From: MWDV01 sp002070715
Lineage (GTDB): Bacteria > Verrucomicrobiota > Verrucomicrobiia > Limisphaerales > MWDV01
Direction of reading: 5' to 3'
Assembly: GCA_035411585.1 (NCBI GenBank)
Contig: DAONTI010000015.1
Span: forward strand, 1-64,000
DNA length: 64,000 bases
In this document: positions 42,422 through 50,830 of the stretch, one piece after another
Layout of the letters: the number at the start of each line of letters is the position of its first letter
Position numbering within the stretch: the first letter of the stretch is position 1
Notes under the pieces: model-generated
Seen by the model: the letters and a program-made list of their open reading frames with translations, nothing else
What the model was told of the DNA's origin: nothing
Database searches by the model: none
Program-made: the position numbers and the translations under genes

Positions 42422-43128
42422 GCAAGACAGCGGTGATTACCGGCGGCGGGAGCGGCGTGGGCCGCGCCGTCGCCTTGAAACTGGCGGCGCAGGGATGGCG
42501 GGCGGCCATTCTGGGGCGGCACGCGGAGACGTTGCAGGAAACCATCCGCTTGGCCGGAGATGACGGCGCCCGCTTGACGTTTTACGTCTGTGACATCGGC
42601 GACCCTGCAGCCGTGGCGGCGGTGGGCGCGCAAATCCTCGCGGCATGGGGCGAGGTCGAGGTGTTGGTGAATGCGGCGGGGACGAATGCGCCGCGGCGGT
42701 CGTTGGCGGAGTTGGCGTCTGCCGATTATCACGCGTTGATAGCCGCCAACCTCCACGGCGCTTATTATTGTACGCAGGCGTTCCTTCCCGCCATGCGCCG
42801 CCGGGGCAACGGGACCATCATCAACATCGTGTCCGACGCCGGCAAACAGGCGTCGCCCAAGGCCGGCCCGGCCTACGTGATGAGTAAATTCGGGTTGGCC
42901 GGATTGACCCAAAGCATCAATGCCGAAGAACGCGCCCACGGCATCCGCGCCTGCGCCCTGTTCCCCGGGGATATTGACACGCCGCTCCTGAACAAACGAC
43001 CGCAAGTGCCGGACGCCGCTGCCCGCGCCCGCATGTTGCGTCCGGAAGACGTGGCGGACTGTGTGCTGTTTTGCCTGGGCCAGCCGCCGCATGTCATCGT
43101 GGAGGAACTGCTGGTTCGCCCGCGTTGA
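42418..43128 (+). CDS. Short-chain dehydrogenase/reductase (SDR)
   Basis: A 236-residue classical SDR. The NAD(P) motif is TGGGSGVG (9-16), NAAG is at about 87-90, the catalytic Ser lies in NIVSDAG, and the Tyr/Lys pair in YVMSKFG (YxxxK). The C-terminal FPGDIDTPLL is typical. ATG 42418 overlaps the preceding stop by 4 bases. The two enzymes probably act on one sugar-derived substrate in sequence. Exact function unassigned. Confidence 0.9.
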   Translation: MSKTAVITGGGSGVGRAVALKLAAQGWRAAILGRHAETLQETIRLAGDDGARLTFYVCDIGDPAAVAAVGAQILAAWGEVEVLVNAAGTNAPRRSLAELASADYHALIAANLHGAYYCTQAFLPAMRRRGNGTIINIVSDAGKQASPKAGPAYVMSKFGLAGLTQSINAEERAHGIRACALFPGDIDTPLLNKRPQVPDAAARARMLRPEDVADCVLFCLGQPPHVIVEELLVRPR

Positions 43129-43134
43129 CCGGGA

Positions 43135-44571
43135 TCATTTGAAAGGAAGCAGCGCCGCCAACAACAGGGTTTCCACCAGCCCGGCGCAGGACATGGAGAA
43201 CGCCAGCACCGTCCAGGTCTTCAATGTTTCCCGTTCGGTGAAGCCGCTCAACCGGCCAATGACCCAGAAGCCGCTGTCATTCATCCAAGACAAGCCGAGG
43301 GCGCCAAAGCCGATGGCGAGGAACAGATACATGGGATGATAAGGCAGGTCCGTCCCCTGCGTAACGCCCACCATCATCGCCGCCGCCGTCAACATGGCCA
43401 CCGTGGCGGAGCCTTGGGAGAATTTCAAAACCACCGCCACCGCCCAGCCGAGCACGATCAGATTGATGTCATGTCCCAGTGCCAGATTTCGGACCGCTTC
43501 GCCCACGCCGGCATGGTTGAGCATGAGCCCGAAGGCGCCGCCCGCACTGGTGATGAGAATAATGACGCCGCCCGTTTCCAGCGCCCGACCGAGCAGCGCG
43601 CTCAAGCCGGCCAGATTCAACCGCCGGTGCCGCGCCACGAGGGTCATGGCCAATCCCGCACCGAGCAGCAAGGCAATGTTCCGGTTGCCGATGAATTCAA
43701 TCCACGCGTAGGCCGCGCCCAGCGTTGACGGTTGCAGGAACGCCGTGACAAACGAAGCGGTGGCGATCAAGCCCAGCGGCAGCAGCACCGGGATCACTGA
43801 AGCCGTGAACGAGGGGAGTTCCGCCTCGGGTTGACGCGTCAACGCTTCCACTTTGGCCAGTGACAGATCCGGGGTTTCCCGCAAGGGAACGTCGCAGCGC
43901 CGGTTCAGCACCTGCGCCACCCACCAACCGAAGGCCACGACCGGGAGGGACGCCAGCGTGCCGACGACCACCGACCAGCCCAGGTCCACCTTCAGCAATT
44001 CCACCATCGCCAGCGGACCCGGATGTGGCGCGACGAGCGAGTGCGTGACCGCTCCCGCGCAACAAATCGCCAGCACATACAACGTGTAATCCCGGCCTGT
44101 CCGGATGCGCAAAGCCCGGGCCAGCGGGATCAGCAACATGAAAAACGTGTCAAAGAAAATCGGCAGCCCGAGCAAAAAGCCACCGGACACCAAGGCCAGG
44201 CCGGCGCGTTTTTCGCCAAAGGCGGCGATGAACCGGCGCACCACCTTGTCCGCCGCCCCGCTTTCCATGACCGCCAGCCCGATGATGGAAGCCAAGGCAA
44301 TGACGATCCCCACCCGGCCGCACACCGTCCCCAACTCCGCCGCGGTGACCTCCACCGCCTGAATCCAGTGGCTCGCCGCCGGCTCGCCCGGCAACGAGCC
44401 GACGGGCGACAACACCCCGGCGAGAATCGCCACACAAACCAGCGCCAGGAACGGGTGCAACCGCAGCCCCGCGATCAGGAAGATGATGGTGGCGACACAA
44501 AGACCCAGAATGGCGAAGGGCCAAAGCGTCGGGGTACCCGCCAGTGCCAAGCAGTGTATGCCGTGCGTCAT
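43135..44571 (-). CDS. GntP-type gluconate/sugar-acid:H+ symporter
   Basis: A 478-residue polytopic inner-membrane transporter of the GntP family with about 12-14 hydrophobic segments. Family traits are the SGGFLLGLPIFFDTFFMLLI segment, VTHSLVAPHPGPLAM, KFSQGSATVAMLTAAA and a LSWMNDSGFWVI stretch. The start used is ATG 44571 (THGIHCLALAG); the reading frame continues upstream to 44937 but that part is hydrophilic, overlaps the hyb promoter region and is rejected. It is convergent with the SDR operon, seven bases away, so the transporter and dehydrogenases may share a substrate. Confidence 0.9.
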   Translation of the reverse strand: MTHGIHCLALAGTPTLWPFAILGLCVATIIFLIAGLRLHPFLALVCVAILAGVLSPVGSLPGEPAASHWIQAVEVTAAELGTVCGRVGIVIALASIIGLAVMESGAADKVVRRFIAAFGEKRAGLALVSGGFLLGLPIFFDTFFMLLIPLARALRIRTGRDYTLYVLAICCAGAVTHSLVAPHPGPLAMVELLKVDLGWSVVVGTLASLPVVAFGWWVAQVLNRRCDVPLRETPDLSLAKVEALTRQPEAELPSFTASVIPVLLPLGLIATASFVTAFLQPSTLGAAYAWIEFIGNRNIALLLGAGLAMTLVARHRRLNLAGLSALLGRALETGGVIILITSAGGAFGLMLNHAGVGEAVRNLALGHDINLIVLGWAVAVVLKFSQGSATVAMLTAAAMMVGVTQGTDLPYHPMYLFLAIGFGALGLSWMNDSGFWVIGRLSGFTERETLKTWTVLAFSMSCAGLVETLLLAALLPFK

Positions 44572-44943
44572 GGTTGGCGTCAGCTTATCGGGCCCTCGCC
44601 CGGCGGCAATGGAAAACACAATTCGGGCTCCTCCACCTCCTTGGGCACTGCCGCTATGGTTTCCCCCGGGAGAGGACAGAGCTTCCCCGTTATTCACATT
44701 TTTTTCTCGCGGGAACTTGCTTCGGTTGGGCACAACGGCTATCTTCCCTCCCAACATTTGACCTTCGGGCGTTTTACGGGTTCTCCGAAACCAACCGGAC
44801 AGGTTGCAGGGCGGCACGGATGAATGGATGAAAACACATCGCAGCCACAAACGGGCACGCTTCCCCAGAAACCGAGTGGGGAAATTCCAGACGAAGGCCA
44901 CGATGTTAAGGGCTTCTACTGTTCTGATTATAAACACTTACTC
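44572..44943. promoter_or_regulatory. Divergent regulatory region between gntP-type gene and hyb operon
   Basis: Non-coding, 372 bases. The hyb side contains -35-like TTAAGG (44906-44911), a 17-base spacer and -10 TATAAA (44929-44934), 9 bases before ATG 44944. No clear operator repeats were seen on the transporter side. Confidence 0.45.
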
Positions 44944-46134
44944 ATGAACACGTTACCGGAGGCAAACCGATTGAATAATTCTTCCGCATCCACGTCGGTT
45001 ACCGCAACGGCCATGGATTTGCATCGCATGTTTCCCCGGGAAGTGCCGCGCCGGGAATTTCTCAAAACCTGCCTGACGGCAACCGCGCTCATGGGGTTGC
45101 CTTTCCGGCTCAGCAGTCAGGTGGTCAAGGCGGCTGAATCCGCCGAGCGTCCGCCGGTGGTCTGGTTGCATTTTCAGGAATGCACGGGCTGCTCGGAATC
45201 GCTCCTGCGTTCCAGTCATCCGACGGTTTCCGAACTGATTCTGGATTTAATTTCGCTGGATTATCACGAAACGCTCATGGCAGGCGCGGGCGCGCAGGCG
45301 GAAGCGTCGTTGCATGACTCTTTGCAGACGAATCACGGGAAGTATTTTCTCGTGGTGGAAGGGGCGATTCCCACGGCGCAGGGCGGCATCTTCTGCAAGG
45401 TCGGGGGCAAGACGGCGCTGGCGTCGTTGCAGGAGGCGGCGGCGGGCGCGGCGGCGATCCTGTGCATCGGCACGTGCGCCAGTTTCGGCGGGATTCAAGC
45501 GATCAGTCCGAATCCCACCGGCGCGGTCGGCGTGCGGGAACTGGTGAAGGACAAACCCATCGTCAACATTTCCGGTTGTCCGCCCAATCCCTACAATTTC
45601 CTGTCCACGATCCTCTACTATCTCACCTTCAAACGGCTGCCGGAGCTGGACAATCTGGGCCGTCCCAAGTTCGCTTACGGCCGCAAGATTCACGAGCATT
45701 GCGAGCGGCGGCCGCATTTTGACGCGGGCCGGTTTGCGCAGGCCTACGGCGACGCGGGACACGCGGCGGGTTATTGCCTCTACAAACTGGGCTGCAAAGG
45801 GCCGGCCACCTACGCGAACTGTTCGGTGCAACGATTCAATGACATCGGCGTCTGGCCGGTGTCCATGGGGCATCCCTGCATCGGCTGCACCGAGCCGGAC
45901 ATCCTGTTCAAGCTGCCGATTGATGCGAAGGTGCAGATTCACGATCCCACGCCCTTTGATAGTTACGCGCCGGCCCATCTCAAGGAGAAGGGGAAAGGGC
46001 CTCATCCCGTGACGACCGGTTTGGTCGGGTTGGCCGCCGGGACGGCCCTGGGCGCCGCGGCCTTGTTCGCCAAAAAATTACCGGCTCAAGTTGAACCCCA
46101 TAAGGCAGATTCACATGAAGCAGACTCGGCGTAG
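44944..46134 (+). CDS. hybO: [NiFe] hydrogenase small subunit, group 1 (Tat-exported)
   Basis: A 396-residue protein. A twin-arginine signal (PRREFLKTCLTATALMGLPF, about 35-54) directs it across the membrane. The proximal cluster ligands are in QECTGCSE (Cys80, Cys83), GTCASFGGIQA and SGCPPNPYN. The medial and distal cluster ligands lie in HCERRPHFDAG, LGCKGPATYANC and HPCIGCTEPD. A C-terminal hydrophobic segment (TTGLVGLAAGTALGAAALFA) anchors it in the membrane. It transfers electrons from the NiFe site. The start ATG 44944 lies 9 bases after a -10 box; later in-frame ATGs at 45013 and 45028 also precede the Tat motif. It is the first gene of the hybOABCD operon. Confidence 0.94.
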   Translation: MNTLPEANRLNNSSASTSVTATAMDLHRMFPREVPRREFLKTCLTATALMGLPFRLSSQVVKAAESAERPPVVWLHFQECTGCSESLLRSSHPTVSELILDLISLDYHETLMAGAGAQAEASLHDSLQTNHGKYFLVVEGAIPTAQGGIFCKVGGKTALASLQEAAAGAAAILCIGTCASFGGIQAISPNPTGAVGVRELVKDKPIVNISGCPPNPYNFLSTILYYLTFKRLPELDNLGRPKFAYGRKIHEHCERRPHFDAGRFAQAYGDAGHAAGYCLYKLGCKGPATYANCSVQRFNDIGVWPVSMGHPCIGCTEPDILFKLPIDAKVQIHDPTPFDSYAPAHLKEKGKGPHPVTTGLVGLAAGTALGAAALFAKKLPAQVEPHKADSHEADSA

Positions 46135-47062
46135 TTTTTTCAAAACCGCGGGGGCGGTGGGCGCGGGCTGGGTGGCTGCCACCCAACCCGCCGCCGCCTC
46201 GACTCCTCCCGCGCCCCATAATGATGAATTGGGCATGCTCTACGACGCCACCAAATGCGTCGGGTGCAAGGCCTGCATGGCGGCGTGCAAGCGGGTCAAC
46301 GCCGCAGTGGGGGGGCTCGCGTTTGAGGCCGCGCCCTTTGATCCAGAGGCGTTGTGGGACGCGCCCACGGATCTTTCCGGCGACACGCGGACGCTCATCA
46401 AATTGCATCGCGAGACGAGTGTCTGGTCCTACGTCAAACACTCCTGCATGCATTGTCAGAAACCGGCCTGTGTCTCGGTCTGTCCGGTCAAGGCGATGAC
46501 CAAGGATCCCGTGACCGGGATTGTGGATTACAGCAAGGACACCTGCATCGGTTGCCGTTACTGCCAGATCGCTTGTTCGTTCAACATCCCCAAGTTTCAG
46601 TGGGATCGCAGCGTGCCCCAGATCGTCAAGTGCGACCTCTGTCACAGCACCAATTTGAAAACCAAAGGCCTGCCGGCGTGCGCGGAAGTGTGTCCCACCA
46701 ACGCCATCCTGTTTGGCAAACGGGGCGATCTGTTGGCGGAGGCGCATGCCCGCATCAAACAGGCGCCGGAGAAATACGTGCCGCACGTTTACGGTGAACA
46801 CGAGATTGGCGGCACGAACCATCTCTACCTGGCGGGTGTGCCGTTCGAAAAATTGGGGCTGCCCAAGTTGCCGAAGGAGGCGCCCGCCTCGTTCTCCGAA
46901 CGGATTCACCACACCATCTACAAGGGATTCATCGCGCCGGTGGCCCTTTACACCGCGTTGTTTTGTGTCGCGGCGCGGAATACCAAAAAGAACGGTAGCA
47001 ACGCCGCACCGCCCGCCGCCGAACCATCAGAGACGCCAGAGACGCCAGAGACGCCGCAGTAA
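46115..47062 (+). CDS. hybA: Hydrogenase 4Fe-4S electron-transfer subunit
   Basis: A 315-residue exported iron-sulfur protein with a Tat signal (KQTRRSFFKTAGAVGAG). Four [4Fe-4S] sets are visible: CVGCKACMAACKRVN, CMHCQKPACVSVCP, CIGCRYCQIACSFNIPK, CDLCHSTNLKTKG plus CAEVCP. A C-terminal hydrophobic segment (HTIYKGFIAPVALYTALFCV) anchors it. It relays electrons from HybO to the membrane quinone-reducing subunit HybB. The ATG overlaps the end of hybO by 20 bases. Confidence 0.93.
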   Translation: MKQTRRSFFKTAGAVGAGWVAATQPAAASTPPAPHNDELGMLYDATKCVGCKACMAACKRVNAAVGGLAFEAAPFDPEALWDAPTDLSGDTRTLIKLHRETSVWSYVKHSCMHCQKPACVSVCPVKAMTKDPVTGIVDYSKDTCIGCRYCQIACSFNIPKFQWDRSVPQIVKCDLCHSTNLKTKGLPACAEVCPTNAILFGKRGDLLAEAHARIKQAPEKYVPHVYGEHEIGGTNHLYLAGVPFEKLGLPKLPKEAPASFSERIHHTIYKGFIAPVALYTALFCVAARNTKKNGSNAAPPAAEPSETPETPETPQ

Positions 47063-48382
47063 ATGGGTCACCATCAGTTTCAAAAACAAAAGGGCCGGAT
47101 CCTGACGAAATCATTTTTCGTTCTGCTGACCTTGGTGGCGGTGGGGATGTTTTTCATCGCGGTGCGCATCGTCAAGGGCATCGGGGCGGTTTCCAACATG
47201 AGCGACGGCTACCCGTGGGGGATCTGGATCGCCTATGATGTGGCCACGGGCACGGCCATTGCCTGTGGTGGTTACGCGGTCGCCATTCTGGTCTATATCC
47301 GCAACCGCATGCATTACCACCCGCTGATGCGTTCCTGCATTCTCACCAGCATGTTCGGTTACGGCTTGGCGGGGTTTTCGGTCATGGTGGACCTGGGCCG
47401 GCCGTGGAACGCCTACAATTTTTTCGTCCCCTCCAAGTGGCAGTTCAACTCGGCCATGTTCGAGGTGGCGTTGTGTGTCATGGCGTATTCCACCGTGCTG
47501 ATCATCGAGTTTTTGCCGGCGATTCTTTACAGCATGGAAAAGAGCCGCTGGGTGCGGTTCCGGAAATTCATGGATTGGCTGCACCCGCGGCTGGTGCCGG
47601 ACAAGGAAGCGATCCTCGACAAAATCGAATGGGTGCGCGCCGGGGCGGGGTGGTTGCGGCCGCGCCTGGAAAAAGTGCTGCTCTTTTTCATCGTGCTGGG
47701 CATTGCGCTCCCGACCATGCATCAATCCTCGCTGGGTTCGATGCTGCTGATCGCGGCTACAAAGCTGCATCCGCTCTGGCACACGCCCTTCCTGCCGCTG
47801 CTCTTTCTCATCAATTGCATCTACATCGGCTACGCCATCGTGATCTTGGAATCCATCATTTCTTCGCACGCGTTCCGGCGGCCGTTTGAGGTGCAGCAAC
47901 TGGCGGGTCTCGCGGGGTTGATCCCTTGGCTGGCCACTCTGTGGCTGGTCGTGGTGGTCGGCGACCTCGCTTACCGCGGACAGTTGACGGCGGCGGGGAG
48001 TCTGGACCGTTATTCGTGTCTTTTTCTGGCCGAGTTTGCCTTGCTGGCGACGGGCGCGCTTTTGCTCCTGCCGCCGCGGCAACGCCGGTCGCCGCGCTGG
48101 CTGTTCGTTTCCGCCGCCCTGATCGTCAGCGGCGGCGCGCTTTACCGTTTCAATGTTTATCTGATCGGTTTCAATCCGGGCGAAGGTTGGATTTATTTTC
48201 CGTCGCTGGCTGAAATCATGATCAGCGTGGGCATCGTTGCCTTGGAACTGCTGGGCTACCAGGTGTTCGTCAAAATGGTGCCGGTGCTGCCTCGCGTTGC
48301 GTTGGACGAACCCAAGCCCGCGGCATCCGTTGATCCCACCCCTTCGCCGTCCGGCTGGCAACCCCGGCCACAGACTTCCTGA
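47063..48382 (+). CDS. hybB: Hydrogenase membrane subunit HybB (NrfD family)
   Basis: A 439-residue polytopic protein of the NrfD/PsrC superfamily with 9-10 membrane segments. Conserved portions include SDGYPWGIWIAYDVATGTAI, DLGRPWNAYNFFVPSKWQFN and IALPTMHQSSLGSMLLIAAT, all typical of HybB. It starts directly after the hybA stop. It hands electrons to menaquinone or ubiquinone and may conserve energy. It contains no heme ligands of the Hup/HyaC kind. Confidence 0.94.
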   Translation: MGHHQFQKQKGRILTKSFFVLLTLVAVGMFFIAVRIVKGIGAVSNMSDGYPWGIWIAYDVATGTAIACGGYAVAILVYIRNRMHYHPLMRSCILTSMFGYGLAGFSVMVDLGRPWNAYNFFVPSKWQFNSAMFEVALCVMAYSTVLIIEFLPAILYSMEKSRWVRFRKFMDWLHPRLVPDKEAILDKIEWVRAGAGWLRPRLEKVLLFFIVLGIALPTMHQSSLGSMLLIAATKLHPLWHTPFLPLLFLINCIYIGYAIVILESIISSHAFRRPFEVQQLAGLAGLIPWLATLWLVVVVGDLAYRGQLTAAGSLDRYSCLFLAEFALLATGALLLLPPRQRRSPRWLFVSAALIVSGGALYRFNVYLIGFNPGEGWIYFPSLAEIMISVGIVALELLGYQVFVKMVPVLPRVALDEPKPAASVDPTPSPSGWQPRPQTS

Positions 48383-48391
48383 TTCCCGCTC

Positions 48392-50077
48392 ATGGCTCCC
48401 CGCATTATCACGCTCGATCCTGTCACCCGCATCGAAGGTCATCTCCGCCTCGACGTCGAGGTCAACGAAGGACAAGTCTCCCGGGCCTGGTCGTCCGCCC
48501 AGATGTGGCGCGGCATTGAGTTGCTCCTCAAAGGCCGTCCCCCGGAAGACGCCTGGGCGCTGACCCAGCGGCTTTGCGGCGTCTGCACCACCGTGCATGC
48601 GATCGCCTCCATCCGTTCTGTCGAACACGCCCTCCAGGTGGAGGTGCCGCTCAACGCCCAGTTCATCCGCAACATTCTGATCGCGCAACACGCGGTGCAG
48701 GATCATCTGGTGCATTTTTATCATCTCACCGCGCTGGACTGGGTGGACCTCGTGGCGGCGCTGCGGGCGGATCCGGCCAAGACGGCGCAAATTGCGCAAA
48801 GCCTGTCGGACTGGCCCGGCAACAGCGCCACGGAATTTCGAGCTGTCCGGGAACGGCTGCAGGGATTCGTGAATACCGGCAAACTGGGGATTTTTTCTTC
48901 CGGTTATTGGGGGCATCCAGCCATGAAACTGCCGCCCGAAATCAATCTGCTGGCCGTTGCTCATTATCTCAAAGCGTTTGATTTCCAGCGGAAAGCTTCC
49001 CAGGCCATTGCCCTTCTCGGCGGCAAGGATCCGCACATCCAAAACCTGGTCGTGGGCGGGGTGGCCACTGCGATCAATTTGGAGAACCTGGCCACGCTCA
49101 ACATGGAGCGATTGACCTGGCTGCGGGGATTGATGACCGAGGTGCTCGCGTTCGTCGAAAAAGTTTATCTCCCCGATCTGCTCGCCATTGCCGGCGCCTA
49201 CATGGAATGGTTTGGCATTGGCGCGGGCGTTACGAATTACTTGGCCGTGCCCGAGTTCCCCGAGGACACGAAGGGCACACAGTTTGCCCTTGGCGGCGGG
49301 ATCATTACGCAGGCCGATCTCCAGCGCTTCCGCCCCATCATCAGTCACCAGGACGATTATCTGCTTCAGAATACCCGGGAATCGGTGGCGCATGCCTGGT
49401 ATGAAGGCAAGGAACCCCGGCATCCTTGGCAGGGCGAAACCAAACCCAAATACACGGACTTTCAACCGGACAAACGCTATACTTGGTGCAAAGCGCCGCG
49501 GCTGGACGGCGTGCCGATGCAGGTGGGGCCGGTCGCGCAAATCCTCGTCAGTTACGCCGCCGGCAACCCGCGCGTGCGCCGCAGTGTGGATGCGGTGAAC
49601 GCCCAATTGGGCATCACGCTCCGGGATTATCATTCCACCATGGGCCGGCTGCTGGCCCGCGGACTCCGCACCCGGATCATGGCCGAGCTGGCGCTGGAAT
49701 ACCTGGACCGGTTGATCGCCAACCTGGCCGCCGGCGATCAGACCTACGCCAATCACACGGAGATTCCCGCGGGTGAATTCAAGGGCGTCGGTTTTCACGA
49801 GGCGCCGCGCGGCAGCCTGTCGCATTGGATCGTTTTCAAAAACCGGAAGATTGAAAACTATCAAACCGTGGTGCCCAGCACGTGGAACGCTTCGCCGCGC
49901 GATGAGCAGGGACAGGCCGGACCTTATGAAGCGTCATTGGTCGGCACACCCATTGCCGAGGCGGAAAAACCGCTCGAAGTCTTGCGGACTATCCACTCTT
50001 TCGATCCCTGCATCGCCTGCGCCGTGCATGCCTTGGACCCGACCGGTCGCGAGATCACGCGCGTCCAGGCGCAGTAA
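48392..50077 (+). CDS. hybC: [NiFe] hydrogenase large subunit, group 1c-like
   Basis: A 561-residue catalytic subunit. All four Ni/Fe cysteines are present: N-terminal LTQRLCGVCTTVHA (Cys62, Cys65) and C-terminal DPCIACAVHALDP (Cys540, Cys543). The protein ends with a 15-residue extension after His546, which HybD is expected to cleave after NiFe insertion. IITLDPVTRIEGHLRLDVEV at the N-terminus is a family hallmark. It is an active H2-oxidising enzyme of the HybC type by motif, and stands in contrast to the Ni-free HyfG-like protein near 4.5 kb. hypA-F maturation genes must lie outside the window. Confidence 0.96.
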   Translation: MAPRIITLDPVTRIEGHLRLDVEVNEGQVSRAWSSAQMWRGIELLLKGRPPEDAWALTQRLCGVCTTVHAIASIRSVEHALQVEVPLNAQFIRNILIAQHAVQDHLVHFYHLTALDWVDLVAALRADPAKTAQIAQSLSDWPGNSATEFRAVRERLQGFVNTGKLGIFSSGYWGHPAMKLPPEINLLAVAHYLKAFDFQRKASQAIALLGGKDPHIQNLVVGGVATAINLENLATLNMERLTWLRGLMTEVLAFVEKVYLPDLLAIAGAYMEWFGIGAGVTNYLAVPEFPEDTKGTQFALGGGIITQADLQRFRPIISHQDDYLLQNTRESVAHAWYEGKEPRHPWQGETKPKYTDFQPDKRYTWCKAPRLDGVPMQVGPVAQILVSYAAGNPRVRRSVDAVNAQLGITLRDYHSTMGRLLARGLRTRIMAELALEYLDRLIANLAAGDQTYANHTEIPAGEFKGVGFHEAPRGSLSHWIVFKNRKIENYQTVVPSTWNASPRDEQGQAGPYEASLVGTPIAEAEKPLEVLRTIHSFDPCIACAVHALDPTGREITRVQAQ

Positions 50078-50098
50078 CACAAGCCGCGCCCGCGACCG

Positions 50099-50605
50099 AT
50101 GAAGACCTTGATTTTGGGCGTGGGCAATGAGTTGCTCTCCGACGAGGGCTTCGGCGTGCATTTCATCCGCCACCTCCGCACGCATTACTCGTTTCCCGAC
50201 ACCATTGAGCTGCTCGAAGCCGGCACGCTGGGGTTGATGATCGCGCATAAGTTGGAGGAAGCCGGGCGGATTTACATCGTGGATGCGCTGGCGGCGCCCG
50301 GAGCGCCGGGGGAATGCCACCGTTTCACGAAGGAAGATTTCCTTCTCAACCGTGTTCCCGTGAAACTATCGCCGCATCAAGTGGGGGTTCAGGAAATGCT
50401 CCTCGTGAGCGAACTGCGTGGACGCTGTCCCAACGAGGTTCACCTGGTCGGCGTCATTCCGGCGTCGTTGTCGCCCGGCACCGAACTTTCTCCCGTGCTG
50501 CAAGCGTGCGTCAGCGAATTGGCCAGGCAACTCGTGGATGAATTACGCGCCGGCGGCGTTCGGGTAGCTCCCTCGCGAAAAATGGATGCTCTTGAAGCGC
50601 AGTGA
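50099..50605 (+). CDS. hybD: Hydrogenase maturation protease
   Basis: A 168-residue endopeptidase removing the C-terminal extension of HybC. The Ni-sensing ligands of E. coli HybD are conserved at the same numbers: Glu16 (GNELLSDEGFGV), Asp62 (YIVDALA) and His93 (SPHQVG). It is the last gene of the hyb operon, 21 bases after hybC. This match supports a genuine, processed hydrogenase here. Confidence 0.94.
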   Translation: MKTLILGVGNELLSDEGFGVHFIRHLRTHYSFPDTIELLEAGTLGLMIAHKLEEAGRIYIVDALAAPGAPGECHRFTKEDFLLNRVPVKLSPHQVGVQEMLLVSELRGRCPNEVHLVGVIPASLSPGTELSPVLQACVSELARQLVDELRAGGVRVAPSRKMDALEAQ

Positions 50606-50830
50606 TACCCAAGCCGGCGAGCGATTGTAAAAATCCAAACTCGCCCTGGTCAGGTGGAGAGACCAAACCGAGTTGAACAGATTCCAATCTGATCGGCGGA
50701 AAAAAATACTCGCCACCCCGGCGGAAAAACTGAGTCCTTTTCACACAAGGCAAAACCGGCGGAGCAATCCTTTTTGCAGTTGACGTCCTGACTCGAATGA
50801 GTGACCCGTTTAGGCCATCAGGATCATTCC

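Noticed and set aside
47111..49864. A 917-codon open frame antisense to hybB and hybC
   Set aside because: High-GC antisense shadow; low-complexity His/Arg/Gln-rich translation and no family, while the plus strand encodes clear hydrogenase subunits.
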